A stretch of 64,000 bases of DNA from Tenrec ecaudatus. Its lineage: Eukaryota; Chordata; Mammalia; Afrosoricida; Tenrecidae. The notes below the pieces were generated by a model. That model saw nothing but the letters and a program-made list of their open reading frames with translations, had not been told where the DNA came from and searched no databases. The stretch spans positions 11,431,001 through 11,495,000 of the forward strand of contig NC_134546.1 in the NCBI RefSeq assembly GCF_050624435.1, written 5' to 3'. This document shows positions 36,314-48,700 of the stretch, piece by piece. Position 1 is the stretch's first letter. Every line of letters starts with the position of its first letter. The position numbers and the translations under genes were made by a program.

Positions 36314-38574
36314 GGTCGGATACAGTATTTGGTGGCTGAGAGACACCATAGTATCTGCGGTGTTGGGAAGGGGGAAGGCTTTGGGCGTCCTGGGGAGATG
36401 TGGGCCCTTGGCTCCGTGATAAAGAGGTGGAGGGTGTGAGGATATGAGCACTCTCAGGAAGCTCTGTTCTGATGTGCCAGGTGCCAATCACTGCCCAGCA
36501 GAACACTGACCAAAAAAGCATGGCTTTACTGACTGGTTTCTGTGGCAGAGCTGAAGTAGCTACAGGAAGGGCTCCCTGGGAAACGGCCAGCATTCTGGAG
36601 AAAATCCATCCAGATCCTGGAGTACCTAGTGGTCTGTGCTTGGAGTTGGAAGAGGAGGGCTTCTCTCTGGCTGACTTACCGAAAACAATCTATCTCCACA
36701 GAGAGGACCAGAGCACTCAGTTCTCTAGAAAGTCCCTTGAATCTTGACTTTGCCCTCTCCGGCCTTGTTGTTTGAAGCACCTCAGGGTTCACTGCTTGGA
36801 TCGCGCCACTCATCAGCTTCAGGTGGGTCTTGTAACGGCGCCATGAGGGTTCACTTGAAAGAGCCTTCAAATAAATGACAGCCTTGGTTAGTGCCCACCC
36901 CTTCCCCAGAATAGAGTTTTAGATCACCTGGAAAATATCCAGCGAACAGAAGAGACAATGACAAATGGTTTGGGAAGTTAGGCGTATGCCTTAAAGGTTT
37001 CTAAGCACGCTGGCTTGCTCTCTCCAGCCTTGCCACACCTGGGCCTCAGCCCCGGGACTCTTCCAAGCCTAGCGTTGGCGGCAAAGAGAAGCCATTTGCA
37101 AAACAGCACCTAGGGTCTTGCTTGTTGGCTTTTACCAGATGTCTACAATGGGCTGCTTGGCAAAAAGAATCCATAGAAACGGTCTCCGGGGTTGGAAAAG
37201 AGCTGGACTGGTGGATTCTGCTAGTAACAGTGAACTGCCCAGAGCACACAAAGCCCCTTCCAATTTCACTTCTCCTGCTGATTTCTCTTTTGATGTTGCC
37301 CTTGGCCCCGGAAGAGAGGTGTTCCACCTTCCACCCTTTTCCAGGATGGCAGCTGCCGAAGGTGAGTTCTTCTGCCATGGCTCCCCAATCTATTGGATGC
37401 CAATAGTTTCTGGATGGAGTGGAAGTAGGGACTGAACGTCCTGGTTTCCCAGATAGTCCAGGTGTTTGAGAGACTTGCCCTCCAGGGGCAGGTTGAGGAA
37501 AGGTTACCACAGCACGACTTGTTCAGTCGGACTAAATATTTAGACAAGATCACCTCCACAGATCAGAAGGTCTGTTGGTCCCAGCCTTTTCCACGAACCT
37601 TGGCCATGAAACAAGTCCGCCCCAGCCCGGCTCTGGATCCTGTGCCGTGGGCTGGAGCACTCTTTATCAGCTGCTTGGTAAAGCATGCCATTGGTATCAC
37701 GTGGCAGAGTCTGAGCTGCCCCAGGCCAAGAACGACTCGGCTGAAAATAACCCTGCTAGCTCCTCCTAGAGCAGTGTCGCTGGGAGGGCCCCCCAGAGGC
37801 AGGCTGCACGCGAGGGACCCCGGCAGGAGCAGCACAGACGGTCTACCGTGAAGTCTGCTGTGGAAAGAGGTCAAGTAGGTGCTGAGCGTGACCGTGAACC
37901 TTAGCACCTCTCCCCACCGAGGTGGATTAGCTTGGAAGAGGCTGAGTGTTGACCAGGCGATAAAGACCCTGAGGGAAGAAGCTTCACAGCATCTCCTTCA
38001 TCTCATGAAACCCTTCCATCTCACTCAGGACAGCGTGGCCCAGGCACTAAGGTGATGGGAGCTGGCTCCCCAAGCCTGGCAACTGTGACCGTGAATGCCA
38101 GGTATGGCCAGTATTGGACATACGGTGCACGTGGCTAGGAAATGGCCAAAATTGCACCTGCAGGCTGTAAAACAAGCAGCCCGGCCACATGATCTGGAAC
38201 CAAAGGAGGGCCGGGGTGCTGGGAAGGAAGTGCACAGAGCCCGGCAGCGGGATGACTGACTGCCCGGACACCCAGCCTCGAGGCTAGGGCGACGGGCAGA
38301 CGTGGGTTCATCTTCCCAGGACAAGAAGGGACTGCAGGAACTCACGCCGCTACTTCCCAGGAAAGCTGTGTCACTGCCCCTACTTCCGCCACCACACAGC
38401 CGTGTCCAGCAGAAGCACAGACTTCATCTTGCTCTGTGTGCAGGAAAGTGCCAACTAGATGGTGGGTGGGACGATCTTATGTGGACATCAGCATCCTCTC
38501 CGTGGTGTGTTTCAATTTGAAAGAACAGCTCTGAGAACTGGCTCTGTATAATGGTTGTGAGTTACCTTTAAAAA

Positions 38575-38720
38575 CCAGTGAGCCCTTTCTGCCACACACA
38601 AATCTCTGCAGAAAAAAGATTTAGATCCTTGGAAACCATGCATAGGGTCACTAACCATGAGTCAGAATCGACTTGACAACACCCAACAACAGTGAGTCAG
38701 AATCTACGCGATGGCCCTTG
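38575..38720 (+). repeat. AfroSINE, head degraded
   Basis: Recognised mainly by its 3' half: cttggaaaccatgcataggg, catgagtcagaatcgacttg. The acaacacccaacaacag stretch follows, and the end segment gagtcagaatctacgcgatg is partly duplicated. Confidence 0.75.
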
Positions 38721-38902
38721 CCCCAGCACCGGTTTAATCAGTCCCCTGTCTCAAGTCTACATCCTCTAATCTGGGAAGAAAGAGGGGGCAGAGGGAGCTA
38801 GCCAGCCAGCTGTGCCCCTGCTCTGGTCAGTGGGAACTGTCAGAAATGGAATGGAAGTAGAAACTGTGAGCTCTGGATTTAAGCTTCACTCTCATTTATC
38901 CA

Positions 38903-39302
38903 GTGTGAGAGTTCCATAATCTGGTGTCAATTTGAGACTATTAAGAGTGACGGGGTGGAGTTGTGGCTTGACCTCCTTTGGAGGCACTGTAGAGATAAAT
39001 AGCTCACCGGAGGCCAGACGCACACTGCTTGACATTCCTGTTGACAAGCCACATGGAGCTACCCTGATGGAGCCAGAGCCCTGGAGCTGGAGGAGCCACA
39101 TGGAGACCCCTGCCAGCACTGAGATGCTTCTACCACCACTGGATCCTCAAGACTTTCCACCCACTGGCCTGTGATCTTCTTGGATTCTGCGTCGTTGCCT
39201 GTGTCTGAAGAGGAAGTTACAGGCTGATATTGGATATATGGGCTAATATCTGGGCTTGGCCGGGATGTTTTCTCAACATCTCTCTGAAACCAAGTTTTCT
39301 CT

Positions 39303-39393
<91 letters not shown>

Positions 39394-39463
39394 CACACAC
39401 ACACACACACACACACGAGTCTCCCTGGATTTTTTTCTCTAGTCTATGCGGACTAACACAGCA
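38903..39463 (-). repeat. Interspersed repeat family X with expanded microsatellite
   Basis: Inverted copy: cataatctggtgtcaatttg, atggagacccctgccagcac, ggatatatgggctaatatct. It is broken by a (CT)n(CA)n tract and ends tctatgcggactaacaca. Confidence 0.65.
39308..39416 (+). repeat. (CT)n(CA)n compound microsatellite
   Basis: About 30 CT units then about 23 CA units, with one CC interruption (caccacac) near 39,392. It occupies the position where the 20-kb family-X copy reads only ctctctctcatacatg. Confidence 0.97.
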
Positions 39464-40797
39464 GGTTCCTGGGCCCAGCTTATTCCCGTAGGGTCTCCAG
39501 GGCCATACTCTTCCTGGAAGCCGACTTCTCTGTCTTGCTTCTGTGGAGTGTAGGGTGGGCCCCAATCACTGACCTCTCGGGGAGAGGTTGAGAACACAAC
39601 CCTGAGAAAACAACCCTCCATTGCCCGTCTTCACCTGCAGTTCCTTAAAGGGCCTGGTGGAGACTGCGGGGCCATGAACTCTCAGCCTGCAGCCTCACCT
39701 GCCTCTGCCCTCTGTCAGTCTTCTCCATCCTGTCCTTTGCGACTTGGTTCAGGAGAGCCCGAGTCCTGCTGTCAGTCCGTCCAGAATTTGAATCTGGGGG
39801 AGCCCACAACTATAAAGGGAGAGAGGTGACCACCTCCTTTGGGCTCCCGGCACTCTTGCATGTTGTGGTGCGGAGTGTGAAGTTGATCCCCACCCCACCG
39901 GAGGACTGCTTGACAACGTAGGTCAAAATTCCTCATGCCTCAACTTCCGGCCGCTCCCCCTTCTCTCCGCTTCTCCGCCAGCTGGTGTGCGGTGGCCTTC
40001 CATCTTCACGGCGCCTTCTCATGAGACTTTCAGCATCAGGACAGTCACGGCCAAGAAGCAAAAGCGGCATCGGCCCATTCCCCAATGGACTATCATGAAA
40101 GCTGGTGAGAAGATCGGGTACAATGCCGAGAGGAGACGCTGGAGGAGGACCAGGCTGGGTCTGTGAGGCGACCCCGTGCGGTGGCAGGCAGGCAGCACTG
40201 ACCTGTGCTCGCTCACTCACCAGGCATGCTCTCCGTGCCGAGTTTAAGCCCTAGCCACCATCTGAGCCATTTGGTTTGGATTGGCAGACATCTGATTTCT
40301 TGCTCGGTTTGTTTGCTTCCGCATTGAGAAAAGCCAATGACTACGTGAGGCCTGTGGTTTGAGGGGAATAAATGGCACCCGCCTCCGCTGTTCTCCCGCT
40401 CGCACCTAGTGCTGCAGGTGCCCCAGCACACCAGGGGATGTTGACTTCTTTCGGACGTTGTTGATTGGAGATGACCAACTACCCCTTGGGCCCCGGCAAA
40501 GCAAGCTGCAGTGGGCCTGTGTAGTGGAATAGAGTGAAAAGAAAGAGGATTGTGTATTGACCAGGGCCCATCAAGGATATTTTGTGAGGGGAAAGCAGCA
40601 AGTTTCCGAACAGTCTCTTGGACAGTCTTCTCCCTTACGCATTGAAGGTGCTGATTTGTGGGCGTCTGCATGTTTCTCAGGGCACAGGGGGGTAAATGCT
40701 GATCAGGTGTTTTGGGGTATCTGGCAGCACGTGCGTGATTGATTTGAAATGTGGCTGCTTTTTACCTACCATTCAGCGCCTTTGTCCGATGTCACCC

Positions 40798-40957
40798 AGG
40801 GAGCCAGGGGGTTAGATGGTGGGCGCTAATCAATAGATTGGCAGTTCAAACCTACCGGCTACCCCACAGTTGTCTGCAAAGATTTATAGCCTTGGTGGCC
40901 CTGTGTTAGGGTTGCCCTGAGTCGGAATCGGCTGGATGGCAGTGGATTTGGTTGTTG
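40798..40957 (+). repeat. AfroSINE
   Basis: agggagccagggggttagat, attggcagttcaaacctacc, tgcaaagatttatagccttg, ccctgagtcggaatcggctg. Confidence 0.85.
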
Positions 40958-42357
40958 GGCTGTCGGCTCACCTGTCCTCTGATTCCATCTCAGACTCCTG
41001 CCTGCACATACCCGGCCCCGGTCACTTGCGGCGGAATAGAGGACAAGGGCCGAGGAAGACTTAACGATGGAAGTGCATTATGTGAACCAACTGCCTGTAC
41101 TCCCTTTTCAAAAAGCCACGAAAGGGATTTTTTCCCCCCTGACCACTCCCTGCTGCCTGTGGTGGTGTGGGAGTGAGCTCAAGTCTGAGTGGAGGGCAGT
41201 GCAGCTCTGAGGTGTCCATCAGGCAGGGCAAGGGGCTCTCCTGTATGTGAGCCCCGCGCCGTCTCAGGCCCTCCTCGTGGGAGCTGAGCAGAAAGAACTT
41301 GCATCCATGGCTTGCTGCCACCAGAACCTGCTCTTCGCATTTTTGGGGCTGGGAGTGCAACTCTGTCCGGGTTGACCGGAGTGTTCACCAAGCGGTTGTG
41401 GGCATCCTCAGTGAGGAGGGTCCTCTAACCCCTTCTAGAACCGGTCAGTCTCGTTAGCTTCTTGCTCCCTGGTCACCTCCCCAGAGCTCTGCCAGCAGTC
41501 CTTGCCGCTACACCAACCTGCGGGTGGGCTTCCTCTGTTGCCCCCCGTTAGGGTCCGTTGAAGCAGAATGAAACCATGCATGGCCCTGGGCCATCACCAT
41601 GGTGAAGTTGGGGCCCCTTTTTATCCCGGAGGCTGTTCCTGTGCATACGGCTGTATTTCTGGGGATGATTTTCCCCCTCCCTCGGTCTCAAACCCGCACA
41701 CCGTGTGGACGTGACCTATCAACCACCCAAGTCCCCAAGCCAAGTTCGGGATAACCCAGGCTGTTCGAGAGGCATGGTGCCCATCTCGCTATGGTGCTGG
41801 CTGCCATCAGGGGGAGCCGTGGCTCTTGGGCCATGGTTTCCGAGATGGGAGGGCATCGTGCCTTCCGAGGCAGGCATGGTCGCCATGGCGGGGAGCATCC
41901 TTGCAGGGCTGCCAAGCACGCCCTGACTTGCTGTTTCCAAGAGCTCTGAGAGCCCAGCGGTCAGAGCCAGGCCCATGCCACTTGCCCAAAGAGACGTTGG
42001 GACACAGAACCAGGGCTGGGCCGGATACTGGGTCTCTTAGTGATGGGGCTGGGTCAAAGAGGCAGGGCCAAAAAGGTGACTTCAGCCATGACTCAGTGGT
42101 GACTTGCTGTTGTTGAGGACAGTCCCACCACTGTCGAGACAAGAGAAGCAAACATGGTGGATCTGGGTCACCTCTGAGGGGTTGGAGGTCAAGGAGACAG
42201 GAACTTTGAGTGCCCCTGTGAAGAAGGGGCCCTCTCCATTTGTCCTTCCACTCTCCCTCCTGCCCTCCCATAAACAAAGCGTGTTTCCCATAATTGTTAA
42301 AAAATGCCGTTTCCTGGGTGCCGGTGCAGAAGTTTGACCCCTGCCTCTGTTTTGTAG

Positions 42358-42733
42358 GAGCTGAAGACCCCAGGCCCCGACTGGGGACGGCTCAATGGCC
42401 CTGGGTGAAGAGAAGGCTGAGGGGGAGGCTTCCTCCAACGCCAAGACCCGGCCCTACGGGCAGTGGAGCTGCAGGGAGCAGGACACGGGCACTCTGGGGC
42501 CAGTGAGCGGGGAGCAGCCCCCACGTCTGGAGGCGGAGGGAGGGCCTGCCTCCCCAGGGTGGCGGGCAGAGGGGTCGCCGGCCCCGACCTGCTGGGCCAA
42601 GGCCAACCCTGGCGGTCCCACGGGAACCCTCCTGCTGCAGCGTAGCTGTGCCAGCAAAGAGTCGGCAGCTGGTGGGTCTAAGCCTGCCCCTAGCACGCGG
42701 CCTGGGCCCTTTCTGCACTCCGTGGGAGGCCAG
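42358..42733 (+). CDS. CEP68: CEP68 exon 2, start codon exon (coding from 42,395)
   Basis: The acceptor ctgttttgtag ends at 42,357; 37 bases of 5' UTR precede the ATG at 42,395-42,397. The start was chosen because the following residues match the known CEP68 N-terminus. Its context has a G at +4 but a T at -3, so it is only moderate. The exon encodes residues 1-113 and ends in phase 0 at cag|gtgggt. Confidence 0.92.
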
Positions 42734-45700
42734 GTGGGTACCCCTTTGAGAGTGTTGTGCTCCCCCTTTTCTCAGCATCTCCCACCCGCTATGCAAATGG
42801 GCTCAGTGGGCAGCCTCGGAAATGTGATTGAGGCCTCTACCTTCAGCATCTCCGGCCTGCTGCCCAGAGGAGTGGGGAGCTAGGCTTGGGGGCTAGAAGA
42901 CATGGGGGTCAGGTCTGGAGGGCCCTTAAGGCGGCTGTATCCCCAGGGTTCCCAGGGAGCACCGCCCCTAGGCAAGGCAAATTCCACAGGACTCCCGGAC
43001 TATAAGGTAGCACCCAGTGGAGGCAGCTGGGGTGGGGCTGTGTGGCCTTGTTTGTAAATGATGGGCGGGCTGACTGGTCTGCCCCTCCCACTCCTGTCAT
43101 CCCTTGTGCTCTGCCTGCCAAGGCCCTTCCTGGGCATGGTGCTGCTCTTCTGGTGTCCTGGTGTCCAGTATGAAAGCCTGGGGGCAGTGCAGGCCAGACA
43201 GCCTTGCCTGGCAGCAAGGGGTGCTGGGAGGCCCCAGGCACCTGCAAGGCCGGAGGTAAATAAGCAAACACAAAAATGGGCTTAGTTTCCAGTGTCTGAT
43301 CTGGTACTTATACAGCCTGCTGTTTGCTGAGCTTTTCCCACCCAGAGTGCACATAATCCCCACTCCCTGATGAGGCGGGGCTGCTTTTAGCCCCGAGGTG
43401 CCAGAGAGGGAGATTCAGCTCAGTCGCAGAGCTAGCAAGTGGCAGGGGGGTGGGGGTGGTGGTGTTGATGTCAGCTCCATGTGGTTCCAAAGCCCATGCC
43501 CTTACCCACTCCGCTATCCCACCGTCCATGAGCGTGAGCTCTCCATTGGACAGATGGGCGATGCAGATCAAATCCTTACCCATGAGACCAAAAGAACTCG
43601 CTGGTGCCTTAATGGTGCTACCGTGACCCAAGTGCCAAAGATTTCTGGGGGAGAATCCTCAGAATCGGGGGGATGCAGAACAGGATTTCAAACGTTCATG
43701 GGCTCTGGACTTTCAGGAGACATGGATAGTGGATGAGCCCCACACACCCCCAAATAGCCCCAGAAATCATGTTGAAACTGAGCAGCAGTGTGGCTCAGCT
43801 TAGTCCAGAAATGGTCTTAGGCTCTGTGGCCTTGGAGGAGAAATGGCAAGCGTGATCCGTCCCCAAGTTAGCAACCTCAATGCTGTCGTATCTGCATAGC
43901 TGCCCCACACCTTTGGGGGTGCTAAAGAGAAGTGGGTATTAGTTCACTGCCCTGACCCTCTGACCACGTCACCAGATACGGAGCCGTGGCTCGGTCATCT
44001 TCACCTGTGGGTGGGCGGGCTTTCTGTCCCCTCTCCCTGCAGTTGGAGGAGACCAAGCTCTCGGCCCTTGGGGAGCTACCCCAGGCTCTCACCGTCCTCA
44101 GATCCGCAGCGGCCTGCTCAGGATGTGACCCCGATACCAACGATGACCTTTCCGCGGTGGAGTCGCCCCGGGCGCTAGACCTCAGCACGCAGACCCACCT
44201 CTCAGGTTTCCCTGCCTCATCAGGATGGGCGCCCAGGCTGAGCCCTGGGACCACTGCCCCTCAGCTTTCCAGCCGCAGCCTCTCCACCTCGTCCCCAGGC
44301 ACCAGTTTGCAGAGTGGCCAAGAGAAGGCAGAGCCTCCGAGTGGCTCTCCCGCCCAGGCCTCGGCCCCCCTGGAGCTGGCCGTCCCCCAGACACCCCCGC
44401 CTGCGGTGGGGCCAGGGCCTCGGCGTCACTGGTCACTGGCACCCATGTCCTCTGCAGGGGGTGCTGCCGAGCCGGGCAGGCGGCGCCTCTCCTTCCAGGC
44501 CGAGTACTGGGCCTGTGCGCTGCCAGGCTCCCTGCCTCCCTCCCCTGACCGCCGCTCCCCTCTCTGGAACCCCAACAAAGAGTACGAGGACCTGCTTGAC
44601 TACACATACCCCCTGAGGCCCCCACAGCACCTCGAGAGCCACATGCTGACTGATCCTGTGCTGCAGGACTCGGGGGTAGACCTCGATAGCTTCTCTGTCT
44701 CCCCCGCAAGCACCCTGAAGTCACCCACACATGCTGCTTACAGCCGCCCACCCGCAGGGGCCTCAGGCCTGCTCCTCCCGGGGCCCCAGAAGCCGGACAG
44801 CGCACGGCTGCCATCTTGTGGCCATCTTGAATCCACCCCCAGAACCCCAGGCAGGAGGGCTGCTCCCTGGCCAAGCAAAGCACCAGCCCTGAGGGCCATC
44901 CAGCCCGAGGGGGGCTCGCCCACACTGAAGACACGGGGCGGAGCATGGCCCTCCTTGCCAGACAGGGCTCAGGGGGCCGGCCAGGATGTCCCTCGTGCCC
45001 CCCACGTGGTACCTGCCTGCAGAGCAGAAGAGCTGGACGGAGAAGATGAGTTTCTGGCCCTGCCCTCTCGGCTGACTCAGGTGTCTGGCTTGGCTGCCTA
45101 TCTTGGCTCCTTTCCCACCTTGGCACCCCTGGCCCCTGGGGCGGCTGAAGGACAGAGCTCCTTGGACATCTCGGACAGCGATGGGCCAGCTTCCCTCCCT
45201 TCACACTCCAGCCACAGCCAGCTTCCATCTGAGGGTGTGGCCCCAGGGGCCCGGGACTCGGGTTCCCAGCACCCTGGCTTCCTGTACCCCGTGACCCGGG
45301 CCCGCCAAGACACCGCAGGGGAGGGCAGTCTACTGAGCAGCCTGGCCTCGGGGGTACCCTCTGGACAGCTGAGATCTCGCCCCTCCTGCCAGAGCAGGCT
45401 GGACCTGCGGGTGTCCTCACATTGGGGTGCTGCAGGGCGGCAGTCGGGGGAAGAAGGCGAGCAGGGAGAAGCATCACTTATGCAGTGTGTGAAGGTAAGA
45501 TGCCTTGCTCTTCCTGCCGCCCGTACCATGATGTGCCCAGCCCTGCTTTACCCCATTCAGGCCTCGCCACCCCAGTAGGACCTTGCACCATTGTGAGAGA
45601 GGCACAGAGACTAGGTAACTTGCCCGAGGTCACATGGCAACCCCAGGCAGGCCGTCTGCATACCTGGCCACCACCGCAGGGACTGTTCCCCACCCCCTCC

Positions 45701-48700
45701 CCGAGGACCTGAGCACTGTCAGTGCCCTGCACAGAGAGCATCCCATGTCTGGACATGTTTAGTAAACACTGGGCTAAGCCGAGGGCAGTGGCCTCCTCGA
45801 CACCCCATGACATCAAGTGCAGCCTTCAGAGAGGAGAGCCTGAGAAAGGTGACACCCCCAAAATGACCCTATTGACCATGGTAGCCAGCGGTTCAGTCAG
45901 ATCCAACGCCCCCACCCTTCTGTTTGTCTGAGCAGACCTTTTGCTGCCAGCTGGAAGAGCTGACCCACTGGCTGTACAACGTCGCAGGCCTGACTGACCT
46001 CTCAGTGCCGTGCCAGCCCAGCCTGACGGGCCTCAGGTCCTCTCTCCAGCTCTACCGGGTGAGTGTTGCTCCTGCCTTTCCAGCCTGGTCACCACGCAAG
46101 CAGTGGCCAACCTAATGAATCTCAGAGTAAAAGCCCTTGGTACATAACTGCCGTACATAACATCTATTCAAAAACCTTTCTCCAAACTCCCGGGAGGAAG
46201 TATGTTTATCTTCAGACAGAAACACTTAAGGGAGCTGTGAAATGTGTGCTTAGTTGCCTCGACAAACAATGGCAGCGGCCTGCTTTGCCAGGAGATCAGA
46301 AGAACTGGAGGGTGCCCCGCTACCACTATTGAGGATTGGGATCAAAAATCTCTTGATCAGAAATGACGGGGGTGGGGCAGATAGAGAACATTGTGTGTAC
46401 TCTAGTGTCTGGAGCCATAGAAGGTAGATGGACCCTGGAACAACTGCCCTGAGAGAGAAGCTCCAAAGTATCCCTTGCAGTCCTCTGGAAGCTGAACAAA
46501 TAATAGAGCTGGACTATTAAAAACGTCTGCATTGAGCCTTCCAAAACCCAATGCTGTCGGGTCAGGTCTGAGCCTAGCAACCCCAGAAAGGCTTTCTGAG
46601 GTTAATATTTATGGGGGCAGACAGCCTCAGCTTTCCCCTGTGGATTGGAGACTTGAAGGTTTGCAGTCCGCGATTACTCGACAGCCCCAAATTGCGCATT
46701 ATGCTCTTCTGAAAAACCACATGGGATCAGTGACACTAGCTCCAACTCGAAAACTTTAATAGGAGCCTTAGAGGGGCGGTGATTAATGACCAAGGCACAG
46801 CTTTTGACTGTGAGGTAGAGAAAGGGGAAACTGGGTTGTTGGCACTAGGGACCGGGCACAGAGAAATGGTTAAATTGATGTGTGCAGTGCTGTATGTGCA
46901 AAGGCAAGTCTGGAAGCTTTGCTGTAAACCATAAATCCATTTTGGTCCTCCATGCATGCGTCCCTGAGGCCCGCATGCTTTGAAGGCTGGATTTCTCTTC
47001 CCCACCCCACCCTTCCCTGAGGAATCGTCACTACTAACCACGTTTTTCAATTCTTTTTTTTAATTGCCTATTTTGATAGGTTTTTCTAGGGTGGGTTGAT
47101 GCATACATTTTTGAAAACAGTGATGCTATAGTTTGGTTCTTTACTATAAACCTGCAAGACCATACTGTGTGTGTTTTAAATGAAACTTGTGAAGAAGAGA
47201 GTCTCGAGGGGCTAGGGCCGGCTGGAGTGGAGCGCATGGGATACAGTTTTCCTGAGGAATTTCTCAGGACATCCTTGGAGGGGAGCCTCTGGCCCTAGAA
47301 GGAGCAGGGGTGTTGTCCCGACGGGTGAAGCCCTCAGCACCGCTTTCCTGGCCTTTCCTCAGCGATGCCTTTTCCCGCGGTCTTGAAACTCCTTCCTGCT
47401 AAGTCTCAATGACTGCTCCATGTCCTTCAGGACAGTCTAACTAGGTTGTCCCCCAGAACTCTCCTTACCCAACTGTCTGAGCCCCCTTGAAAGCCACTGC
47501 GTTGACTGGACTTTGACCTTAGCTCGCGGTGGTGAATCCAAGCCTTGTCCCAGAGTACAGCTTGTCTCCTAAGATGGTCTTCGCTCGTGTCCATCTTTCT
47601 TAAAAGACCTGTGGACAGGTCAGCTCTTGCTGGCCAACCAGCGTTTTGGGGAATACACCCTGATGAGACTAAGACAAGTGTACTTCTGAGAGCCACTGGT
47701 CTCAGAGGCCTGTCGATACACATGTTGCGTGTGGACTGGACCTGTGTGTAACTCGCTTGTCCTATCAAAAACAACAGCGACCAAGTTAGATAGAAAATAC
47801 TTACGGCCGATTTGCCATTTAATTTTTCTTTCAATCATTTTATTGGGGTCTCATACAACTCTTATCACAATCCATACATGCATGTGTCAAGCACATTTGT
47901 TGCCATCATCATTCTCAAAACAATTGCTTTCTACTTGAGCCCTTGGAATCAGCTAGTTTTTTCCCCCTCCCTCTCTGCTCCCCTCCTTCATGAACCCTTG
48001 ATAATTTATAAATTATTTAGTCATATTTTACACTGTCTGACGTCTCCCTTCACCCACTTTTCTGTTGTCCGCCCCCCAGGGAGGAGTTTGTATGTAGATC
48101 CTTATCATTGGTTCCTCCTTTCTGTCCCACCCTCCCTTAGCACTGGTCCTGAAGGGATCATCTGTCATGGATTCCCTGTATTTTCAGTTCCTATCTGTAC
48201 AAGTGTACATTCTCTGGTCTAACTGGATTTGTAAGGTAGAATTGGGATCATGATAGTTGAGGGGGAGGAAGCATTTAGGAACTAGAGGAAAGTTGTATGG
48301 TTCATCATCGCTACACTGTACCCTGACTGGCTCGTCTCCTCCCCACAACCTTTCTGTAAGGGGATGTCCAGTTGCCTACAGATGGGTCTTGGGTCCCCAA
48401 TCTGTACTTCCCCCCTCATTCACAATGATTTGATTTTTTGATGTCTGATACATGCATGATCCCTTCAACACCTAGTGATCACACAGGCCAGTGTGCTTCT
48501 TCCATGTGGACTTTGTTGCTTCTGAGCTAGATGGCTGCTTGTTTACCTTCAAACCTTTAAGACCCCAGACACTATATCTTTTGATAGACAGGCTTTACCA
48601 CATTTGCTTATGCACCTTTGTTTTCAGCGATTGTGTTGTGAAGGTGAGCATCATCGAATGCCAGTTTAATAGAACAAAGTATTCTTGCACTGAGGGAGTA

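Larger units (their letters stand above)
31096..42357 (+). other. CEP68: CEP68 intron 1
   Basis: An 11.3-kb intron. It holds a MIR, an RTE 3' end, a SPIN element, three AfroSINEs and two family-X repeats (listed separately). The remaining stretches at 31.5-32.27, 33.3-34.6, 34.8-35.8, 36.3-38.57, 39.5-40.8 and 40.96-42.3 kb contain no feature I could support. A G10 run lies at 31,998-32,007. Confidence 0.6.

Noticed and set aside
39217-39456. Frames of repeated LS, HT and CV residues
   Set aside because: Translations of the (CT)n(CA)n microsatellite.
43986-44042. In-frame ATG upstream of CEP68 exon 3 as an alternative start
   Set aside because: It lies in the intron before a good acceptor, and the encoded residues have no match in CEP68.
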